A stretch of DNA of 64,000 bases, taken from positions 99,455,571-99,519,570 of the forward strand of contig NC_081190.1 in the NCBI RefSeq assembly GCF_902713425.1, read 5' to 3'. A program made the position numbers and the translations under genes. This DNA comes from Acipenser ruthenus (Eukaryota > Chordata > Actinopteri > Acipenseriformes > Acipenseridae). The notes beneath the pieces are model-generated. The model worked only from the letters and a program-made list of their open reading frames with translations. It made no database searches and had not been told where the DNA came from. Below, in pieces: positions 34,977 through 48,976 of the stretch; the first letter of the stretch is position 1, and every line of letters begins with the position of its first letter.

Positions 34977-36146
34977 TTAAATCATATCTTGCCAGACAAA
35001 CACTTTAATTAGACAACATAAAACCACATACAAGCAGATTTACAAGCAGGGCTGCAATCGCGTTCGCGCTCTCCCCTGATGTTATAGTCAAAGTTAAAAA
35101 CACAGGTATTGAAAGCAATTAGCGATTATCTATATATCTCCAGCAGGTGGCTCTGTCAGACTGGGAATGAGATTTTGTTTTTTCTTTCGGAGCGTATAAT
35201 GTTCTAGAAAGTACCAAAGTGTTTTATGTACATGTATTGTGAAGTGTTTCATCTTGAGAAGACAAAGTAACGAGTCAGCGGCACGTGTATCAAAGTTACA
35301 AAGTTGCTAATATTAAAGAAGACGAGGTTCAGCGGTACAGTTGTTTTTTTAAACCATAGTGTTTCAGTTCTGTACAGACGTTCTATGTCGTTATCCGTTA
35401 TTGATTCAGCTTTATTTAGATGATTGCCTTTACCTTGTTTTAATTTCCCGTTCCTCTGAGATACGAATCTACCAGCTTTACATCTTTTTTTTTTTTTTTT
35501 TAACGTATTCTCATTTTGTTGATCATTAATGCACATTTCTGTACTGTGGGTGTTGTCGAGCGATTGAAAACGAGACATTTTGTGTTTGAATTGAAAGTGA
35601 TGGTCTCGAGGAGTCGAACAGGTCACAATAAGCCTTCATCCATGTATCATGTAACCACATGTATGCTGTCTCTAACTGGAGGAGAGGGACCCTTGCCGTA
35701 CTGCTCAGCCTAAAGAACCACACGAGTTGTTTGAAAGGGGGATTTATTTTGTAGAATAAACATCAAATTGGTTTCAGGGCATACAGTCCTCCAACGGCAA
35801 CACAGCTCAGTAGTACAGCTGAGATCCATTACAACACTGCTGCAGATTCAAACTAAAAGAGGGTAATATACAAAATGGATGCCTTTGAGAACTTAACACT
35901 TTCAATGCCAACGTGTGGCTACTACTTTGTGAACATACAATTTCGCAAGAATCTAATGGCACTTTTAATGCTGCTATATACACACACAGACACACGGACA
36001 CACGGGCCCGCACACGTGGAGCCCAGAGCTGCTTAAATGTTAACGTTTGTGACAAATTAGAGATCTGGAAATCCCTCCCCCAACCTGTCATTGCATGAAT
36101 GATATTAACTTAATACTATGAAAGAGATAAACCAAGACTGTCGTTC

Positions 36147-36266
36147 GCTTACGGCCATACCACCTTGAGAACGCCCGATCTCGTCTGATCTCGGAAGCTA
36201 AGCAAGGTCGGGCCTGGTTAGTACTTGGATGGGAGACCGCCTGGGAATACCAGATGCTGTAAGCTT
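36147..36266 (+). rRNA. 5S ribosomal RNA, unit 13 (G108A variant)
   Basis: Carries G to A at 36254 (nt 108), exactly 23286 bp from the same change in unit 5. Confidence 0.95.
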
Positions 36267-37157
36267 TTCTTTCTGCAGCTTGACAGGGGGCGCTATTTCC
36301 CTTGTTATTTATGTTACTAACCTGGAAGCTGTAAGTCTAAACATCGTTTTCTTTTTTTGTTTTTTTATTGTCCCATTCCACACACGAACAAGTATTGTAT
36401 CAGCCTTTACTGGTTTTGAAAACTGAGTTAGGACAGAAAGGGTTATCGTATTATATTCTAAGCCGAAACTACCAGTAGCGGTCCGATACAAACAAATGTG
36501 AACAGGGTTAAGACAAAAGTACTGACGAGTTTTGCTAGTTATGGTTAGTTTAATTAATTAAAAAAAGAAATAAAAGTTGATGAAGTACTTTTTATTATAG
36601 TAACAGAACGAGACATGTTTTAAAGCCACAAACTGCGTGTTTAGATTATTGTGCCAAACAAGAGAACAAAACGAGCATATCAACCAAGAACGGATTTAGT
36701 GACCCGTTCATTCGTTCGAGTTTATTTATATTATGTGTGACCTTAACAAATGTTTGACCAATGTTTTGCTTGCTTTCTTTTTGAAAGTCGTACATTTGTT
36801 ACATTTTTTTTTATTTCGTTTACGCAGACGTGTATACAGACCCGTCGCTTCTTTTGCGGAACATCTCACATGCTGCTGCACGAATGACGTCGTCCTGTGT
36901 AAATCCTGGCATCTTGTCCTCCAATGATAAAGGCGCATGCAAATATATACCGAGAGGCATTACGGGAATGCAATTTATAAATACTTATACTGAAAACTGA
37001 AGGAACCCATTACACCCAACAGACTGGAAAGTGCGATATGATAACAATGAAAATGTTATATTAGGAAAAGAGTGTTTCTTTAAATTGCAGATGTAGGCAC
37101 CGTTTCTTTGAAAAATGTCTCTTGTGGACGGGTGACGACTCGCAATGTGTACAACTC

Positions 37158-37321
37158 ATACTTACCTGGCAGGGGAGATACCATGATCATGAAGGTGGTT
37201 CACCCAGGGCGAGGCTCGGCCATTGCACTCCGGCTGTGCTGACCCCTGCGAATTCCCCAAATGCGGGAATCTCGACTGCATAATTTCTGGTAGTGGGGGA
37301 CTGCGTTCGCGCTCTCCCCTG
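37158..37321 (+). ncRNA. U1 snRNA, unit 13
   Basis: Consensus copy. Octamer at 36937-36944, PSE at 37097-37117, 3' box at 37330-37341. The downstream GGAA/ACTC arrangement matches unit 1, not unit 5. Confidence 0.97.
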
Positions 37322-37621
37322 AAACTATGGTCAAAGACAGAAACAAACACGAACCCGTCGGAGGAAGGAAGGAACTCACTAGTTGTTCAACAACTCTCCG
37401 GCAGGCGGCTTCGTCACACAGGGAGTCAGGTTTTCTTTAAAAGGAGCTCAATGTTTTTAGCTTTCTGACTGTCAAATAAATAGCTACGTGGTTCCTGCAC
37501 ATCTATTTCCATGTTTCGTTATTTTTTATTGACAAGACTAAAAGTAAAGACTCAGCAGTGTCTGTATCAAAGTTTTTATTTTTATTTTAAATAATTGGAA
37601 ATCATTTTCGAGCTTATCAGT

Positions 37622-37681
37622 TTTATTTATTTAGTTGATGTTTTTTATTCAAAGCAACTTACAGATAAACTGTGCATCACA

Positions 37682-37712
<31 letters not shown>

Positions 37713-37888
37713 AGTCACTTACAATAGGACCTGGGTTTTACATCTCATTTGAAGGAAGGAGCACAAGGAGGTTAAGGGACTTGCTCAGGGACAGGGTCAC
37801 ACACAATGAGCCAGTGGCTGAGCTGGGATTGAACCAGGAACCTCCCGGTAACAAGAGCTTTTCTTTAACCACCTGACCACTAAGCCCC
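37622..37888 (-). mobile_element. SINE copy, unit 13
   Basis: Full tail; 10 CTG repeats, as in unit 5. Confidence 0.82.
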
Positions 37889-39059
37889 TTAAATCATATC
37901 TTGGCAGACAAACACTTTAATTAGACAACATAAAACCACATACAAGCAGATTTACAAGCAGGGCTGCAATCGCGTTCGCGCTCTCCCCTGATGTTATAGT
38001 CAAAGTTAAAAACACAGGTATTGAAAGCAATTAGCGATTATCTATATATCTCCAGCAGGTGGCTCTGTCAGACTGGGAATGAGATTTTGTTTTTTCTTTC
38101 GGAGCGTATAATGTTCTAGAAAGTACCAAAGTGTTTTATGTACATGTATTGTGAAGTGTTTCATCTTGAGAAGACAAAGTAACGAGTCAGCGGCACGTGT
38201 ATCAAAGTTACAAAGTTGCTAATATTAAAGAAGACGAGGTTCAGCGGTACAGTTGTTTTTTTAAAACATAGTGTTTCAGTTCTGTACAGACGTTCTATGT
38301 CGTTATCCGTTATTGATTCAGCTTTATTTAGATGATTGCCTTTACCTTGTTTTAATTTCCCGTTCCTCTGAGATACGAATCTACCAGCTTTACATCTTTT
38401 TTTTTTTTTTTTTTAACGTATTCTCATTTTGTTGATCATTAATGCACATTTCTGTACTGTGGGTGTTGTCGAGCGATTGAAAACGAGACATTTTGTGTTT
38501 GAATTGAAAGTGATGGTCTCGAGGAGTCGAACAGGTCACAATAAGCCTTCATCCATGTATCATGTAACCACATGTATGCTGTCTCTAACTGGAGGAGAGG
38601 GACCCTTGCCGTACTGCTCAGCCTAAAGAACCACACGAGTTGTTTGAAAGGGGGATTTATTTTGTAGAATAAACATCAAATTGGTTTCAGGGCATACAGT
38701 CCTCCAACGGCAACACAGCTCAGTAGTACAGCTGAGATCCATTACAACACTGCTGCAGATTCAAACTAAAAGAGGGTAATATACAAAATGGATGCCTTTG
38801 AGAACTTAACACTTTCAATGCCAACGTGTGGCTACTACTTTGTGAACATACAATTTCGCAAGAATCTAATGGCACTTTTAATGCTGCTATATACACACAC
38901 AGACACACGGACACACGGGCCCGCACACGTGGAGCCCAGAGCTGCTTAAATGTTAACGTTTGTGACAAATTAGAGATCTGGAAATCCCTCCCCCAACGTG
39001 TCATTGCATGAATGATATTAACTTAATACTATGAAAGAGATAAACCAAGACTGTCGTTC

Positions 39060-39179
39060 GCTTACGGCCATACCACCTTGAGAACGCCCGATCTCGTCTG
39101 ATCTCGGAAGCTAAGCAAGGTCGGGCCTGGTTAGTATTTGGATGGGAGACCGCCTGGGAATACCAGGTGCTGTAAGCTT
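39060..39179 (+). rRNA. 5S ribosomal RNA, unit 14 (C78T variant)
   Basis: Carries C to T at 39137 (nt 78), exactly 23286 bp from the same change in unit 6. Confidence 0.95.
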
Positions 39180-40071
39180 TTCTTTCTGCAGCTTGACAGG
39201 GGGCGCTATTTCCCTTGTTATTTATGTTACTAACCTGGAAGCTGTAAGTCTAAACATCGTTTTCTTTTTTTTGTTTTTTTATTGTCCCATTCCACACACG
39301 AACAAGTATTGTATCAGCCTTTACTGGTTTTGAAAACTGAGTTAGGACAGAAAGGGTTATCGTATTATATTCTAAGCCGAAACTACCAGTAGCGGTCCGA
39401 TACAAACAAATGTGAACAGGGTTAAGACAAAAGTACTGACGAGTTTTGCTAGTTATGGTTAGTTTAATGAATTAAAAAAAGAAATAAAAGTTGATGAAGT
39501 ACTTTTTATTATAGTAACAGAACGAGACATGTTTTAAAGCCACAAACTGCGTGTTTAGATTATTGTGCCAAACAAGAGAACAAAACGAGCATATCAACCA
39601 AGAACGGATTTAGTGACCCGTTCATTCGTTCGAGTTTATTTATATTATGTGTGACCTTAACAAATGTTTGACCAATGTTTTGCTTGCTTTCTTTTTGAAA
39701 GTCGTACATTTGTTACATTTTTTTTTATTTCGTTTACGCAGACGTGTATACAGACCCGTCGCTTCTTTTGCGGAACATCTCACATGCTGCTGCACGAATG
39801 ACGTCGTCCTGTGTAAATCCTGGCATCTTGTCCTCCAATGATAAAGGCGCATGCAAATATATACCGAGAGGCATTACGGGAATGCAATTTATAAATACTT
39901 ATACTGAAAACTGAAGGAACCCATTACACCCAACAGACTGGAAAGTGCGATATGATAACAATGAAAATGTTATATTAGGAAAAGAGTGTTTCTTTAAATT
40001 GCAGATGTAGGCACCGTTTCTTTGAAAAATGTCTCTTGTGGACGGGTGACGACTCGCAATGTGTACAACTC

Positions 40072-40235
40072 ATACTTACCTGGCAGGGGAGATACCATGA
40101 TCATGAAGGTGGTTCACCCAGGGCGAGGCTCGGCCATTGCACTCCGGCTGTGCTGACCCCTGCGAATTCCCCAAATGCGGGAATCTCGACTGCATAATTT
40201 CTGGTAGTGGGGGACTGCGTTCGCGCTCTCCCCTG
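40072..40235 (+). ncRNA. U1 snRNA, unit 14
   Basis: Consensus copy. Octamer at 39851-39858, PSE at 40011-40031, 3' box at 40244-40255. Confidence 0.97.
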
Positions 40236-40535
40236 AAACTATGGTCAAAGACAGAAACAAACACGAACCCGTCGGAGGAAGGAACTCACTCACTAGTTGT
40301 TCAACAACTCTCCGGCAGGCGGCTTCGTCAAACAGGGAGTCAGGTTTTCTTTAAAAGGAGCTCAATGTTTTTAGCTTTCTGACTGTCAAATAAATAGCTA
40401 CGTGGTTCCTGCACATCTATTTCCATGTTTCGTTATTTTTTATTGACAAGACTAAAAGTAAAGACTCAGCAGTGTCTGTATCAAAGTTTTTATTTTTATT
40501 TTAAATAATTGGAAATCATTTTCGAGCTTATCAGT

Positions 40536-40595
40536 TTTATTTATTTAGTTGATGTTTTTTATTCAAAGCAACTTACAGATAAACTGTGCATCACA

Positions 40596-40626
<31 letters not shown>

Positions 40627-40802
40627 AGTCACTTACAATAGGACCTGGGTTTTACATCTCATTTGAAGGAAGGAGCACAAGGAGGTTAAGGGACTTGCTC
40701 AGGGACAGGGTCACACACAATGAGCCAGTGGCTGAGCTGGGATTGAACCAGGAACCTCCCGGTAAAAAGAGCTTTTCTTTAACCACCTGACCACTAAGCC
40801 CC
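40536..40802 (-). mobile_element. SINE copy, unit 14
   Basis: 10 CTG repeats and the GGTAAAAAGAG marker, as in unit 6. Confidence 0.82.
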
Positions 40803-41972
40803 TTAAATCATATCTTGGCAGACAAACACTTTAATTAGACAACATAAAACCACATACAAGCAGATTTACAAGCAGGGCTGCAATCGCGTTCGCGCTCTCC
40901 CCTGATGTTATAGTCAAAGTTAAAAACACAGGTATTGAAAGCAATTAGCGATTATCTATATATCTCCAGCAGGTGGCTCTGTCAGACTGGGAATGAGATT
41001 TTGTTTTTTCTTTCGGAGCGTATAATGTTCTAGAAAGTACCAAAGTGTTTTATGTACATGTATTGTGAAGTGTTTCATCTTGAGAAGACAAAGTAACGAG
41101 TCAGCGGCACGTGTATCAAAGTTACAAAGTTGCTAATATTAAAGAAGACGAGGTTCAGCGGTACAGTTGTTTTTTTAAAACATAGTGTTTCAGTTCTGTA
41201 CAGACGTTCTATGTCGTTATCCGTTATTGATTCAGCTTTATTTAGATGATTGCCTTTACCTTGTTTTAATTTCCCGTTCCTCTGAGATACGAATCTACCA
41301 GCTTTACATCTTTTTTTTTTTTTTTTTAACGTATTCTCATTTTGTTGATCATTAATGCACATTTCTGTACTGTGGGTGTTGTCGAGCGATTGAAAACGAG
41401 ACATTTTGTGTTTGAATTGAAAGTGATGGTCTCGAGGAGTCGAACAGGTCACAATAAGCCTTCATCCATGTATCATGTAACCACATGTATGCTGTCTCTA
41501 ACTGGAGGAGAGGGACCCTTGCCGTACTGCTCAGCCTAAAGAACCACACGAGTTGTTTGAAAGGGGGATTTATTTTGTAGAATAAACATCAAATTGGTTT
41601 CAGGGCATACAGTCCTCCAACGGCAACACAGCTCAGTAGTACAGCTGAGATCCATTACAACACTGCTGCAGATTCAAACTAAAAGAGGGTAATATACAAA
41701 ATGGATGCCTTTGAGAACTTAACACTTTCAATGCCAACGTGTGGCTACTACTTTGTGAACATACAATTTCGCAAGAATCTAATGGCACTTTTAATGCTGC
41801 TATATACACACACAGACACACGGACACACGGGCCCGCACACGTGGAGCCCAGAGCTGCTTAAATGTTAACGTTTGTGACAAATTAGAGATCTGGAAATCC
41901 CTCCCCCAACCTGTCATTGCATGAATGATATTAACTTAATACTATGAAAGAGATAAACCAAGACTGTCGTTC

Positions 41973-42092
41973 GCTTACGGCCATACCACCTTGAGAACGC
42001 CCGATCTCGTCTGATCTCGGAAGCTAAGCAAGGTCGGGCCTGGTTAGTACTTGGATGGGAGACCGCCTGGGAATACCAGGTGCTGTAAGCTT
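41973..42092 (+). rRNA. 5S ribosomal RNA, unit 15
   Basis: Consensus copy; the next 5S gene starts 2915 bp on. Confidence 0.97.
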
Positions 42093-42984
42093 TTCTTTCT
42101 GCAGCTTGACAGGGGGCGCTATTTCCCTTGTTATTTATGTTACTAACCTGGAAGCTGTAAGTCTAAACATCGTTTTCTTTTTTTTGTTTTTTTATTGTCC
42201 CATTCCACACACGAACAAGTATTGTATCAGCCTTTACTGGTTTTGAAAACTGAGTTAGGACAGAAAGGGTTATCGTATTATATTCTAAGCCGAAACTACC
42301 AGTAGCGGTCCGATACAAACAAATGTGAACAGGGTTAAGACAAAAGTACTGACGAGTTTTGCTAGTTATGGTTAGTTTAATGAATTAAAAAAAGAAATAA
42401 AAGTTGATGAAGTACTTTTTATTATAGTAACAGAACGAGACATGTTTTAAAGCCACAAACTGCGTGTTTAGATTATTGTGCCAAACAAGAGAACAAAACG
42501 AGCATATCAACCAAGAACGGATTTAGTGACCCGTTCATTCGTTCGAGTTTATTTATATTATGTGTGACCTTAACAAATGTTTGACCAATGTTTTGCTTGC
42601 TTTCGTTTTGAAAGTCGTACATTTGTTACATTTTTTTTTATTTCGTTTACGCAGACGTGTATACAGACCCGTCGCTTCTTTTGCGGAACATCTCACATGC
42701 TGCTGCACGAATGACGTCGTCCTGTGTAAATCCTGGCATCTTGTCCTCCAATGATAAAGGCGCATGCAAATATATACCGAGAGGCATTACGGGAATGCAA
42801 TTTATAAATACTTATACTGAAAACTGAAGGAACCCATTACACCCAACAGACTGGAAAGTGCGATATGATAACAATGAAAATGTTATATTAGGAAAAGAGT
42901 GTTTCTTTAAATTGCAGATGTAGGCACCGTTTCTTTGAAAAATGTCTCTTGTGGACGGGTGACGACTCGCAATGTGTACAACTC

Positions 42985-43148
42985 ATACTTACCTGGCAGG
43001 GGAGATACCATGATCATGAAGGTGGTTCACCCAGGGCGAGGCTCGGCCATTGCACTCCGGCTGTGCTGACCCCTGCGAATTCCCCAAATGCGGGAATCTC
43101 GACTGCATAATTTCTGGTAGTGGGGGACTGCGTTCGCGCTCTCCCCTG
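42985..43148 (+). ncRNA. U1 snRNA, unit 15
   Basis: Consensus copy. Octamer at 42764-42771, PSE at 42924-42944, 3' box at 43157-43168. Confidence 0.97.
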
Positions 43149-43448
43149 AAACTATGGTCAAAGACAGAAACAAACACGAACCCGTCGGAGGAAGGAACTC
43201 ACTCACTAGTTGTTCAACAACTCTCCGGCAGGCGGCTTCGTCACACAGGGAGTCAGGTTTTCTTTAAAAGGAGCTCAATGTTTTTAGCTTTCTGACTGTC
43301 AAATAAATAGCTACGTGGTTCCTGCACATCTATTTCCATGTTTCGTTATTTTTTATTGACAAGACTAAAAGTAAAGACTCAGCAGTGTCTGTATCAAAGT
43401 TTTTATTTTTATTTTAAATAATTGGAAATCATTTTCGAGCTTATCAGT

Positions 43449-43508
43449 TTTATTTATTTAGTTGATGTTTTTTATTCAAAGCAACTTACAGATAAACTGT
43501 GCATCACA

Positions 43509-43542
<34 letters not shown>

Positions 43543-43718
43543 AGTCACTTACAATAGGACCTGGGTTTTACATCTCATTTGAAGGAAGGAGCACAAGGAG
43601 GTTAAGGGACTTGCTCAGGGACAGGGTCACACACAATGAGCCAGTGGCTGAGCTGGGATTGAACCAGGAACCTCCCGGTAACAAGAGCTTTTCTTTAACC
43701 ACCTGACCACTAAGCCCC
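43449..43718 (-). mobile_element. SINE copy, unit 15
   Basis: 11 CTG repeats, as in unit 7. Confidence 0.82.
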
Positions 43719-44887
43719 TTAAATCATATCTTGGCAGACAAACACTTTAATTAGACAACATAAAACCACATACAAGCAGATTTACAAGCAGGGCTGCAAT
43801 CGCGTTCGCGCTCTCCCCTGATGTTATAGTCAAAGTTAAAAACACAGGTATTGAAAGCAATTAGCGATTATCTATATATCTCCAGCAGGTGGCTCTGTCA
43901 GACTGGGAATGAGATTTTGTTTTTTCTTTCGGAGCGTATAATGTTCTAGAAAGTACCAAAGTGTTTTATGTACATGTATTGTGAAGTGTTTCATCTTGAG
44001 AAGACAAAGTAACGAGTCAGCGGCACGTGTATCAAAGTTACAAAGTTGCTAATATTAAAGAAGACGAGGTTCAGCGGTACAGTTGTTTTTTTAAACCATA
44101 GTGTTTCAGTTCTGTACAGACGTTCTATGTCGTTATCCGTTATTGATTCAGCTTTATTTAGATGATTGCCTTTACCTTGTTTTAATTTCCCGTTCCTCTG
44201 AGATACGAATCTACCAGCTTTACATCTTTTTTTTTTTTTTTTAACGTATTCTCATTTTGTTGATCATTAATGCACATTTCTGTACTGTGGGTGTTGTCGA
44301 GCGATTGAAAACGAGACATTTTGTGTTTGAATTGAAAGTGATGGTCTCGAGGAGTCGAACAGGTCACAATAAGCCTTCATCCATGTATCATGTAACCACA
44401 TGTATGCTGTCTCTAACTGGAGGAGAGGGACCCTTGCCGTACTGCTCAGCCTAAAGAACCACACGAGTTGTTTGAAAGGGGGATTTATTTTGTAGAATAA
44501 ACATCAAATTGGTTTCAGGGCATACAGTCCTCCAACGGCAACACAGCTCAGTAGTACAGCTGAGATCCATTACAACACTGCTGCAGATTCAAACTAAAAG
44601 AGGGTAATATACAAAATGGATGCCTTTGAGAACTTAACACTTTCAATGCCAACGTGTGGCTACTACTTTGTGAACATACAATTTCGCAAGAATCTAATGG
44701 CACTTTTAATGCTGCTATATACACACACAGACACACGGACACACGGGCCCGCACACGTGGAGCCCAGAGCTGCTTAAATGTTAACGTTTGTGACAAATTA
44801 GAGATCTGGAAATCCCTCCCCCAACCTGTCATTGCATGAATGATATTAACTTAATACTATGAAAGAGATAAACCAAGACTGTCGTTC

Positions 44888-45007
44888 GCTTACGGCCATA
44901 CCACCTTGAGAACGCCCGATCTCGTCTGATCTCGGAAGCTAAGCAAGGTCGGGCCTGGTTAGTACTTGGATGGGAGACCGCCTGGGAATACCAGGTGCTG
45001 TAAGCTT
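44888..45007 (+). rRNA. 5S ribosomal RNA, unit 16
   Basis: Consensus copy; it lacks the G60A change of its partner unit 8, so that change arose (or was lost) after the 8-unit duplication. Confidence 0.97.
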
Positions 45008-45899
45008 TTCTTTCTGCAGCTTGACAGGGGGCGCTATTTCCCTTGTTATTTATGTTACTAACCTGGAAGCTGTAAGTCTAAACATCGTTTTCTTTTTTTT
45101 GTTTTTTTATTGTCCCATTCCACACACGAACAAGTATTGTATCAGCCTTTACTGGTTTTGAAAACTGAGTTAGGACAGAAAGGGTTATCGTATTATATTC
45201 TAAGCCGAAACTACCAGTAGCGGTCCGATACAAACAAATGTGAACAGGGTTAAGACAAAAGTACTGACGAGTTTTGCTAGTTATGGTTAGTTTAATTAAT
45301 TAAAAAAAGAAATAAAAGTTGATGAAGTACTTTTTATTATAGTAACAGAACGAGACATGTTTTAAAGCCACAAACTGCGTGTTTAGATTATTGTGCCAAA
45401 CAAGAGAACAAAACGAGCATATCAACCAAGAACGGATTTAGTGACCCGTTCATTCGTTCGAGTTTATTTATATTATGTGTGACCTTAACAAATGTTTGAC
45501 CAATGTTTTGCTTGCTTTCTTTTTGAAAGTCGTACATTTGTTACATTTTTTTTTATTTCGTTTACGCAGACGTGTATACAGACCCGTCGCTTCTTTTGCG
45601 GAACATCTCACATGCTGCTGCACGAATGACGTCGTCCTGTGTAAATCCTGGCATCTTGTCCTCCAATGATAAAGGCGCATGCAAATATATACCGAGAGGC
45701 ATTACGGGAATGCAATTTATAAATACTTATACTGAAAACTGAAGGAACCCATTACACCCAACAGACTGGAAAGTGCGATATGATAACAATGAAAATGTTA
45801 TATTAGGAAAAGAGTGTTTCTTTAAATTGCAGATGTAGGCACCGTTTCTTTGAAAAATGTCTCTTGTGGACGGGTGACGACTCGCAATGTGTACAACTC

Positions 45900-46063
45900 A
45901 TACTTACCTGGCAGGGGAGATACCATGATCATGAAGGTGGTTCACCCAGGGCGAGGCTCGGCCATTGCACTCCGGCTGTGCTGACCCCTGCGAATTCCCC
46001 AAATGCGGGAATCTCGACTGCATAATTTCTGGTAGTGGGGGACTGCGTTCGCGCTCTCCCCTG
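45900..46063 (+). ncRNA. U1 snRNA, unit 16
   Basis: Consensus copy. Octamer at 45679-45686, PSE at 45839-45859, 3' box at 46072-46083. Confidence 0.97.
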
Positions 46064-46363
46064 AAACTATGGTCAAAGACAGAAACAAACACGAACCCGT
46101 CGGAGGAAGGAACTCACTCACTAGTTGTTCAACAACTCTCCGGCAGGCGGCTTCGTCACACAGGGAGTCAGGTTTTCTTTAAAAGGAGCTCAATGTTTTT
46201 AGCTTTCTGACTGTCAAATAAATAGCTACGTGGTTCCTGCACATCTATTTCCATGTTTCGTTATTTTTTATTGACAAGACTAAAAGTAAAGACTCAGCAG
46301 TGTCTGTATCAAAGTTTTTATTTTTATTTTAAATAATTGGAAATCATTTTCGAGCTTATCAGT

Positions 46364-46423
46364 TTTATTTATTTAGTTGATGTTTTTTATTCAAAGCAAC
46401 TTACAGATAAACTGTGCATCACA

Positions 46424-46454
<31 letters not shown>

Positions 46455-46630
46455 AGTCACTTACAATAGGACCTGGGTTTTACATCTCATTTGAAGGAAG
46501 GAGCACAAGGAGGTTAAGGGACTTGCTCAGGGACAGGGTCACACACAATGAGCCAGTGGCTGAGCTGGGATTGAACCAGGAACCTCCCGGTAACAAGAGC
46601 TTTTCTTTAACCACCTGACCACTAAGCCCC
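46364..46630 (-). mobile_element. SINE copy, unit 16
   Basis: 10 CTG repeats. Confidence 0.82.
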
Positions 46631-47800
46631 TTAAATCATATCTTGGCAGACAAACACTTTAATTAGACAACATAAAACCACATACAAGCAGATTTACAAG
46701 CAGGGCTGCAATCGCGTTCGCGCTCTCCCCTGATGTTATAGTCAAAGTTAAAAACACAGGTATTGAAAGCAATTAGCGATTATCTATATATCTCCAGCAG
46801 GTGGCTCTGTCAGACTGGGAATGAGATTTTGTTTTTTCTTTCGGAGCGTATAATGTTCTAGAAAGTACCAAAGTGTTTTATGTACATGTATTGTGAAGTG
46901 TTTCATCTTGAGAAGACAAAGTAACGAGTCAGCGGCACGTGTATCAAAGTTACAAAGTTGCTAATATTAAAGAAGACGAGGTTCAGCGGTACAGTTGTTT
47001 TTTTAAAACATAGTGTTTCAGTTCTGTACAGACGTTCTATGTCGTTATCCGTTATTGATTCAGCTTTATTTAGATGATTGCCTTTACCTTGTTTTAATTT
47101 CCCGTTCCTCTGAGATACGAATCTACCAGCTTTACATCTTTTTTTTTTTTTTTTTAACGTATTCTCATTTTGTTGATCATTAATGCACATTTCTGTACTG
47201 TGGGTGTTGTCGAGCGATTGAAAACGAGACATTTTGTGTTTGAATTGAAAGTGATGGTCTCGAGGAGTCGAACAGGTCACAATAAGCCTTCATCCATGTA
47301 TCATGTAACCACATGTATGCTGTCTCTAACTGGAGGAGAGGGACCCTTGCCGTACTGCTCAGCCTAAAGAACCACACGAGTTGTTTGAAAGGGGGATTTA
47401 TTTTGTAGAATAAACATCAAATTGGTTTCAGGGCATACAGTCCTCCAACGGCAACACAGCTCAGTAGTACAGCTGAGATCCATTACAACACTGCTGCAGA
47501 TTCAAACTAAAAGAGGGTAATATACAAAATGGATGCCTTTGAGAACTTAACACTTTCAATGCCAACGTGTGGCTACTACTTTGTGAACATACAATTTCGC
47601 AAGAATCTAATGGCACTTTTAATGCTGCTATATACACACACAGACACACGGACACACGGGCCCGCACACGTGGAGCCCAGAGCTGCTTAAATGTTAACGT
47701 TTGTGACAAATTAGAGATCTGGAAATCCCTCCCCCAACCTGTCATTGCATGAATGATATTAACTTAATACTATGAAAGAGATAAACCAAGACTGTCGTTC

Positions 47801-47920
47801 GCTTACGGCCATACCACCTTGAGAACGCCCGATCTCGTCTGATCTCGGAAGCTAAGCAAGGTCGGGCCTGGTTAGTACTTGGATGGGAGACCGCCTGGGA
47901 ATACCAGGTGCTGTAAGCTT
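47801..47920 (+). rRNA. 5S ribosomal RNA, unit 17
   Basis: Consensus copy; the next 5S gene starts 2913 bp on. Confidence 0.97.
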
Positions 47921-48812
47921 TTCTTTCTGCAGCTTGACAGGGGGCGCTATTTCCCTTGTTATTTATGTTACTAACCTGGAAGCTGTAAGTCTAAACATCG
48001 TTTTCTTTTTTTTGTTTTTTTATTGTCCCATTCCACACACGAACAAGTATTGTATCAGCCTTTACTGGTTTTGAAAACTGAGTTAGGACAGAAAGGGTTA
48101 TCGTATTATATTCTAAGCCGAAACTACCAGTAGCGGTCCGATACAAACAAATGTGAACAGGGTTAAGACAAAAGTACTGACGAGTTTTGCTAGTTATGGT
48201 TAGTTTAATGAATTAAAAAAAGAAATAAAAGTTGATGAAGTACTTTTTATTATAGTAACAGAACGAGACATGTTTTAAAGCCACAAACTGCGTGTTTAGA
48301 TTATTGTGCCAAACAAGAGAACAAAACGAGCATATCAACCAAGAACGGATTTAGTGACCCGTTCATTCGTTCGAGTTTATTTATATTATGTGTGACCTTA
48401 ACAAATGTTTGACCAATGTTTTGCTTGCTTTCTTTTTGAAAGTCGTACATTTGTTACATTTTTTTTTATTTCGTTTACGCAGACGTGTATACAGACCCGT
48501 CGCTTCTTTTGCGGAACATCTCACATGCTGCTGCACGAATGACGTCGTCCTGTGTAAATCCTGGCATCTTGTCCTCCAATGATAAAGGCGCATGCAAATA
48601 TATACCGAGAGGCATTACGGGAATGCAATTTATAAATACTTATACTGAAAACTGAAGGAACCCATTACACCCAACAGACTGGAAAGTGCGATATGATAAC
48701 AATGAAAATGTTATATTAGGAAAAGAGTGTTTCTTTAAATTGCAGATGTAGGCACCGTTTCTTTGAAAAATGTCTCTTGTGGACGGGTGACGACTCGCAA
48801 TGTGTACAACTC

Positions 48813-48976
48813 ATACTTACCTGGCAGGGGAGATACCATGATCATGAAGGTGGTTCACCCAGGGCGAGGCTCGGCCATTGCACTCCGGCTGTGCTGACCC
48901 CTGCGAATTCCCCAAATGCGGGAATCTCGACTGCATAATTTCTGGTAGTGGGGGACTGCGTTCGCGCTCTCCCCTG
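48813..48976 (+). ncRNA. U1 snRNA, unit 17
   Basis: Consensus copy. Octamer at 48592-48599, PSE at 48752-48772, 3' box at 48985-48996. Confidence 0.97.
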
